28,729 nt of DNA from Fimenecus sp045613685 (GTDB taxonomy: Bacteria; Bacillota; Clostridia; Oscillospirales; Acutalibacteraceae): the NCBI GenBank assembly GCA_045613685.1, contig JAZLBL010000044.1, positions 1-28,729 of the forward strand, read 5' to 3'. Under the pieces are notes generated by a model. It had not been told where the DNA came from. It was given only the letters and a program-made list of their open reading frames with translations, and did no database searches. Position 1 is the stretch's first letter. Each line of letters begins with the position of its first letter. Shown one piece after another: positions 24,363 to 28,729 of this stretch. Position numbers and translations under genes: made by a program.

Positions 24363-25850
24363 TTATATTCCCGAATAAATATTATTAGGAAATTTGTTTG
24401 TCTGTGGATTTACATCCCCTGAAAATACTGCATATCCTTTTCTGAAACACACAGGGACAAACGGATAATATTCTGTGAATATTTCAAAATACTGTTGTGC
24501 AGTTATTTCACCTGCACGGAATTTATAATACTCCGTAACAACTCTTTCGGATTTATCAATGCCCATACTCTGAGCACCGCTACCAAAAAATTGTGAAATA
24601 TCCATTGAACTATCTAACTTGATTTCACCAAGATACATATCAAAATTGCCACTTGCAATTCTCTGGTTATAATCTGCAAAACTCAATGGTAAAACTGTAA
24701 TTAAAAATCCACATTCTTTCAAGCTATCAGCAATATTATATGCAGCAGCCACTCTGTAACGGTTATCATTGTTTACAATTAAGGTGAATGAGAGCAAATA
24801 TGCACCATTTGTTTTTGCCTTGCCTGAATAGTTTATGAAACCACATTTATCAAGAATGCTATTCGCAAGAGTTTTGTTGCTTTTAACATCAATTTGTGTA
24901 ATCTCTTTGGCAATTTCACTTTCAGGATTTATTGGCAACTTAATAGGTGTTGCATGTCCCTGATAAGAAGAATTTGCAATTTCTTCTGCATTGATTTGAG
25001 CTGCGATTGCACTTCTTATGTGTTTTGTCAACGCGCCACGAGCAGAGTTGAGTCCAAGATAAACCATATTATTAAGTTGAACACTATAATCTGCACCGTT
25101 TACGCTTGTATAATTACAGCTTGACAAATCGTTGAAATAGACATCTGTTTTGCCGATTTTAAAAGCATTTTCAGAACTTTTATTTGTATCAATAGAATAT
25201 AATTCTATTGTTTTTTCTGTGTTTTTACTATTCTTTAAATTATTTTGAATGTAATAATAATCCCCACTACCAGTTGGTATTGCCGATTGAGTTTCTGCTG
25301 TTCCGCTTTTAACAATAGGGAATATGAGTTTATTTGCAACATATTGGTCATTAAATGATAAACTGAACTGAACTGAATTATTGCTCATTGCAGTTGCAGA
25401 ATTTACGCCTGACAACATTCCCGACCAATAATATGACGCCTTTGCCATATTGAATGAATAAACAACATCATAAGCATTAATCGGATTTGAGCCACGACAT
25501 TCAGCATTTGTTCTGATTGCAACAGTTGCGGTTGTTCCATTCACATTTATAGTTTCTGCTAAAATTGGATTTGCCTTATATGTGCTATCCACAGAAAATA
25601 ATGGCTCATATAAAAGATTGCAAAGATATAAATTTTCATAGCTCTTTGCAAAAAAAGGGTTAAGACCATCCGTCTTATTAAAAGGCAAAGATATTTTTCC
25701 GTCTTTTATAACTGTACCCATATTCTGCACTGATTCAGTTGTAGTTTCAGTTGTCTGGTCAGTTTCTTGTGGCTCTTTTTCGCTTTTACATCCTGCAAAA
25801 AACAAGGCAAAGCAAAGCACAAGAGAAATGACAGTCAAATATCTTTTCAT
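24363..25850 (-). CDS. Extracellular solute-binding lipoprotein, family 5 (peptide-type)
   Basis: Substrate-binding lipoprotein of the oligopeptide/nickel ABC importer class, 495 residues. A signal peptide ends in a lipobox FAGC with the lipidated C21, followed by a Thr/Glu/Gln-rich linker (about 24-42). The body resembles SBP_bac_5, for example LNPFFAKSYENLYLCNLLYEPL, NAYDVVYSFNMAK and the late FDMYLGEI region. No permease or ATPase gene is adjacent; it lies between ymdB and recG, starting 5 bases from the ymdB stop, with AAGGTG partly over that stop. It either serves a transporter encoded elsewhere or has another role. The family call is moderately secure; ligand unknown. Confidence 0.82.
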   Translation of the reverse strand: MKRYLTVISLVLCFALFFAGCKSEKEPQETDQTTETTTESVQNMGTVIKDGKISLPFNKTDGLNPFFAKSYENLYLCNLLYEPLFSVDSTYKANPILAETINVNGTTATVAIRTNAECRGSNPINAYDVVYSFNMAKASYYWSGMLSGVNSATAMSNNSVQFSLSFNDQYVANKLIFPIVKSGTAETQSAIPTGSGDYYYIQNNLKNSKNTEKTIELYSIDTNKSSENAFKIGKTDVYFNDLSSCNYTSVNGADYSVQLNNMVYLGLNSARGALTKHIRSAIAAQINAEEIANSSYQGHATPIKLPINPESEIAKEITQIDVKSNKTLANSILDKCGFINYSGKAKTNGAYLLSFTLIVNNDNRYRVAAAYNIADSLKECGFLITVLPLSFADYNQRIASGNFDMYLGEIKLDSSMDISQFFGSGAQSMGIDKSERVVTEYYKFRAGEITAQQYFEIFTEYYPFVPVCFRKGYAVFSGDVNPQTNKFPNNIYSGI

Positions 25851-25854
25851 ATTT

Positions 25855-26640
25855 TCACCTTATTGTTATTGGTTCAATTTCAATGGTTTTTCCACTATCA
25901 CGGTCAACTGTAAATACACAACCCTGCATAAACGCAGGTGTATCCGCAGTTTCAAACATAGTGGTAAAACCTTTTCTGAATTTTTCAATAATAATTTCTT
26001 TTTTCACACCAAGCACAGATTCTTCAGGACCCGTCATACCTAAATCGGTAATGTAACCTGTTCCATTTGCCATAATCTGAGCATCAGAAGTCTGGATGTG
26101 AGTATGTGTGCCGAAAACTGCACTGACTTTTCCATCAAGAAAATATCCTAACGCTTTTTTCTCTGCAGTTGCTTCGGCGTGAAAATCAACAAATATAATA
26201 TTTGTTTCTTCTTTTAATTCTTTAATTATATTTTCAGCGGATTCAAAAGGGTCTGCGTGACCTTCAAGATAAACTCTGCCCAAAAGATTGATAACACCCA
26301 CTTTATAAGCACCTTTATCAATGATTCCGTAACCCTTGCCCCACACTCCGTCGCCATAATTTGCAGGACGGATAACATTATCAGTCCTGTCGAGATATTC
26401 AAAAATCTCACGGCGTTTAAGAGAATGATTTCCACCTGTGATAAAATCGGCACCACTTGTAAAAATGTGCTCGCAAGAATTAGGTAACATTCCATTACCC
26501 ACCGCAGAATTTTCACCATTTACAATGCAGATGTCGATATTGTTTTCTTTTTTAAATTGTGCAAGCTTTTGTCTGAGAAATTCACAACCGCTATTCCCCA
26601 CAACATCACCAACACAAAGCATTTTAATTTCGCGTGACAT
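25855..26640 (-). CDS. ymdB: YmdB-family metallophosphoesterase
   Basis: A calcineurin-like phosphoesterase of the TIGR00282/YmdB group; Bacillus YmdB hydrolyses cyclic nucleotides (including 2',3'-cAMP) and affects biofilm and motility decisions. The 261 residues show GDVVG (D12), VNGENSAVGNG (E43, N44), GGNHSLKRREI (N71, H72), VDFHAEATAEKKALG (H154) and GTHTHIQTSD (H179, H181), a complete dinuclear metal set. A GTG at 26646 would add two residues; the ATG is preferred, though its ribosome binding site is weak (GGTG). It follows rny, the conserved order, after a structured 178-base gap. Confidence 0.93.
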   Translation of the reverse strand: MSREIKMLCVGDVVGNSGCEFLRQKLAQFKKENNIDICIVNGENSAVGNGMLPNSCEHIFTSGADFITGGNHSLKRREIFEYLDRTDNVIRPANYGDGVWGKGYGIIDKGAYKVGVINLLGRVYLEGHADPFESAENIIKELKEETNIIFVDFHAEATAEKKALGYFLDGKVSAVFGTHTHIQTSDAQIMANGTGYITDLGMTGPEESVLGVKKEIIIEKFRKGFTTMFETADTPAFMQGCVFTVDRDSGKTIEIEPITIR

Positions 26641-26670
26641 AGGCACACCATTTCTATATATGGATTATTT

Positions 26671-26699
26671 TGCCCCGAAGCCGTATTGACATCGGGGCA
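26671..26699 (-). repeat. Hairpin upstream of ymdB
   Basis: TGCCCCGA (26671-26678) and TCGGGGCA (26692-26699) form an 8-bp GC-rich stem with a 13-base loop, 31 bases before the ymdB start. No U-run follows on the minus strand, so it is not a clear terminator; it may limit read-through or stabilise an mRNA end. Confidence 0.5.
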
Positions 26700-26734
26700 T
26701 TGTTTATTAGTTTTATTGCTAATCACAAAGTGTT

Positions 26735-26818
26735 TGAAATTAGATGGATTTTTGCTTTTGAGACCGATGGCTTACGAGTGTAAGTCAAGGGTGAAAAAGT
26801 GAAAAGGCGCTAATTTCA
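26735..26818 (-). repeat. Structured segment between rny and ymdB
   Basis: TGAAATTAG (26735-26743) is a perfect 9-base inverted repeat of CTAATTTCA (26810-26818), and the right arm abuts the rny stop codon. Inside are CTTTT/AAAAG, ACC/GGT and a hairpin GGCTTAC/GTAAGTC (26769-26775 and 26780-26786) with a GAGT loop. The pieces stack into one 84-base rod. I do not recognise a known RNA family; it may be an rny 3' structure or a ymdB leader element. Confidence 0.4.
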
Positions 26819-28369
26819 TCACTTTGCAAAGTCTATAGCTCGGTTTTCGCGAACTATGTTAACTTTGATTTGACCTGGATATTCAAGCTCGTCTTCAATC
26901 TTCTTTGCTATTTCACGAGCAACAATAACCATCTTTTCGTCTGAAACTGTTTCTGGGTTAACCATAATACGAATTTCACGACCTGCCTGAATTGCGAAAG
27001 ATTTTTCAACACCTTCAAATGATGTTGCGATTTCTTCAAGCTTTTCAAGACGTTTGATGTAATTCTGAACATTTTCACGTCTAGCCCCTGGTCGAGCAGC
27101 AGAAATAGCATCGGCTGCCTGAACAAGAACTGCAACAATTGTTTTAGCTTCGATTTCACCATGGTGAGCAGCGATAGCGTGAACAATCTTGTCGTTTTCT
27201 TTATATTTCTTTGCAGCTTCAACACCGAGCTCGATATGTGTTCCTTCGAATTCACGGTCAAGAGCCTTACCGATATCGTGAAGAAGACCTGCACGTTTTG
27301 CAGCCTTAACATCTACGCCCAATTCCTGAGCCATAAGACCTGCAATATAAGAAACTTCAAGAGAATGGTTAAGTACATTCTGACCAAAGCTTGTTCTGTA
27401 TTTAAGTTTACCGAGAAGTTTAACAAGTTCAGGGTGAACACCGTTAACACCTGCGTCAACAACTGCTCTTTCACCTGTTTGCTTGATTGTCTGTTCAACT
27501 TCACGCTTTGATTTTTCAAACATTTCTTCAACACGAGCAGGGTGAATTCTGCCGTCCTGAATAAGTCTTTCAAGTGTAAGTCTTGCCACTTCACGACGAA
27601 CAGGGTCAAAGCTTGAAACTGTGATAGCTTCAGGTGTGTCATCGATAATCAAGTCAACACCTGTGATTGTTTCAAGAGTTCTGATATTTCGACCTTCACG
27701 ACCAATAATTCTACCCTTCATTTCGTCATTTGGAAGTGCAACAACTGAAACTGTTGCTTCTGCAGCGTGGTCTGCTGCACAACGCTGAATTGCACCTGAA
27801 ATGATTTCACGAGCAAGGCTATCACTTTCGTCACGGGTTTTCTGCTCAAATTCCATAATTTTGAGAGCTTTTTCGTGAGTGAGTTGCTCTTCGAGTTCTT
27901 GCAAGAGAAGTACTTTTGCCTGTTCTTTACTGTAACCACTGATTTTTTCAAGCATTTCAAGTTGACTGCGTTTGAGCATTTCAACTTCTTCCATCTTTGC
28001 ATCAGCAGCTTTAACCTTTTCTGCTAAAAGTTCTTCTTTCTTTTCAAGGTTTTCGGTTTTCTTGTCAAGATTTTCTTCTTTTTGATTAATTCTGTTTTCT
28101 TGTCGCTGTACCTCTGCGCGTCTTTCACGAAGTTCTTTATCAACTTCATTTCTTAACTTGTGTATTTCGTCTTTTGCTTCAAGAATAGCTTCTTTTTTCT
28201 TGCTTTCAGCAGTCTGCACTGCCTGATTAACAATTCTTAATGCTTCTTCATTAGCTGAACCAATTTCAGCCTCGGCAACTTTTTTGCGGTGTAATCCACC
28301 AACAACAAAGCCACCGGCTCCAAATACAACAGCAGAGACAACGGCAAGAATAATGGTAATTGGTTCCAT
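26819..28369 (-). CDS. rny: Ribonuclease Y
   Basis: Membrane-anchored endoribonuclease that starts mRNA decay in many Firmicutes. The 516 residues show an N-terminal membrane helix (about 4-26), a long charged coiled coil (about 30-175), a KH domain (MKGRIIGREGRNIR, 217-230), and an HD domain with LLHDIGKALD (H364, D365). Length equals the family's about 520. AGGAGGG precedes the ATG and a near-consensus promoter lies about 100 bases upstream. ymdB follows. Alternative name: phosphodiesterase/RNase YmdA (older CvfA). Confidence 0.97.
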   Translation of the reverse strand: MEPITIILAVVSAVVFGAGGFVVGGLHRKKVAEAEIGSANEEALRIVNQAVQTAESKKKEAILEAKDEIHKLRNEVDKELRERRAEVQRQENRINQKEENLDKKTENLEKKEELLAEKVKAADAKMEEVEMLKRSQLEMLEKISGYSKEQAKVLLLQELEEQLTHEKALKIMEFEQKTRDESDSLAREIISGAIQRCAADHAAEATVSVVALPNDEMKGRIIGREGRNIRTLETITGVDLIIDDTPEAITVSSFDPVRREVARLTLERLIQDGRIHPARVEEMFEKSKREVEQTIKQTGERAVVDAGVNGVHPELVKLLGKLKYRTSFGQNVLNHSLEVSYIAGLMAQELGVDVKAAKRAGLLHDIGKALDREFEGTHIELGVEAAKKYKENDKIVHAIAAHHGEIEAKTIVAVLVQAADAISAARPGARRENVQNYIKRLEKLEEIATSFEGVEKSFAIQAGREIRIMVNPETVSDEKMVIVAREIAKKIEDELEYPGQIKVNIVRENRAIDFAK

Positions 28370-28478
28370 TATGTCGTTCCCTCCTATTAAATATTTAATT
28401 TCACAAAATATATCAAAAATATGTAATGAAATTAAGATGAATGACAGTTGGGTACTATTCCCCCATACTATCTTTTAT

Positions 28479-28507
28479 ATTTTACACAAAAATAGACATT
28501 GTGTCAA
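28479..28507 (-). promoter_or_regulatory. Promoter of rny
   Basis: TTGACA (28507-28502), a 17-base spacer and TAAAAT (28484-28479) on the minus strand, the best promoter match in the window. The leader is about 100 bases and contains a G-run (28461-28465 on the plus strand as CCCCC). Confidence 0.82.
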
Positions 28508-28530
28508 GATTATATATAGTATAAAAGCAA

Positions 28531-28556
28531 AAAAGCAGACCCGAAGGTCTGCTTTT
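28531..28556 (-). terminator. UUCG-capped terminator of the right-edge gene
   Basis: On the minus strand AAAAGCAGACC and GGTCTGCTTTT flank a TTCG tetraloop (28556-28546 and 28541-28531), followed by TTGCTTTTA. It lies 16 bases after the stop codon of the partial gene. Confidence 0.9.
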
Positions 28557-28571
28557 AAAAATTTGTTTTAA

Positions 28572-28729
28572 TTAGAAAATTTCGTATGCGATGTTGCCGT
28601 ATACGCCAGCACCAACTTCTGATTGATATGGTAAATATTCATAGTACATTTCCCACTCAACCATAACTGCACCATCTGATGCACCTGGCATTGAGTCAGC
28701 ATCAAGGTCGCCTGCCATAAATGCATCAA
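28572..28729 (-). CDS. Unrecognised protein, C-terminal 51 residues only (runs off the right edge)
   Basis: A frame open to the window edge ends at TAA (28574-28572). The visible tail is acidic and rich in Tyr, Met, Gly and Ala, for example AGDLDADSMPGASDG and VEWEMYYEYLPYQSE, and ends VYGNIAYEIF. Codon use matches the neighbours, and a terminator follows at once, which supports a real gene. I cannot name a family from this piece; no membrane segment or lipobox is in view. Confidence 0.6.
   Translation of the reverse strand, partial: DAFMAGDLDADSMPGASDGAVMVEWEMYYEYLPYQSEVGAGVYGNIAYEIF

Noticed and set aside
26735..26818. A tRNA gene between rny and ymdB
   Set aside because: The central stem-loop resembles an anticodon arm but there is no GGTTCRA T-loop, no D-arm and no acceptor stem of the right size on either strand.

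Overview
The window looks like a chromosomal housekeeping segment from a low-G+C, anaerobic-type Firmicute of the class Clostridia, probably Oscillospiraceae/Ruminococcaceae-like. The evidence is: strong AGGAGG-type ribosome binding sites, AT-rich intergenic regions with TTGnnn/TATAAT-type promoters and U-tailed hairpins, an rny-ymdB pair, an mreBCD-mrdA cluster, and diaminopimelate synthesis through dapL and dapF. This placement is inference from gene content; no alignment was run. I see no phage, insertion sequence, CRISPR array or recognisable defence system. No gene-free stretch exceeds 300 bases.

Left part (1-8.6 kb, all on the minus strand). It holds the 5' end of pnp, preceded by rpsO with a long foldable leader between them. 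Next comes the cell-elongation operon mreB-mreC-mreD-mrdA, then a thioredoxin-reductase-like flavoprotein, an isolated 5S rRNA gene with its own promoter and terminator, and an unusual membrane protein with a very Lys-rich cytoplasmic region. Two of these genes start at TTG. Control signals are tightly packed: the mreB promoter overlaps the terminator of the reductase gene, and the reductase promoter abuts the 5S terminator.

Middle (8.66-11.8 kb, plus strand). A three-gene unit encodes S-adenosylhomocysteinase (ahcY), a RING-like zinc-finger/DUF2628 membrane protein, and galU. It ends at a bidirectional terminator that also serves the converging dapL.

11.8-19.2 kb (minus strand). The run is hom, lysC, guaB, glyA, dapF, dapL. 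Aspartate-family genes for threonine/methionine, lysine and the peptidoglycan precursor meso-DAP bracket IMP dehydrogenase and serine hydroxymethyltransferase. lysC has an in-frame internal start behind a perfect Shine-Dalgarno sequence, as expected for a separate regulatory beta subunit. The dapF ribosome binding site lies in the 3' arm of an 11-bp hairpin.

19.2-28.7 kb. A divergent plus-strand pair (AI-2E-family membrane protein and a PHP-type phosphatase, overlapping by 4 bases) is followed by a converging minus-strand group: rny, ymdB, a lone peptide-type solute-binding lipoprotein, recG and an alpha/beta hydrolase. A structured 178-base gap lies between rny and ymdB. The right edge carries the C-terminus of an unrecognised gene with a UUCG-capped terminator.

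The main themes are cell-wall growth (mreBCD, mrdA, dapF, dapL), RNA turnover and ribosome parts (pnp, rny, rpsO, 5S), and amino-acid, purine and one-carbon metabolism. The least ordinary items are the two poorly characterised membrane proteins and several leader RNAs with strong predicted folding.
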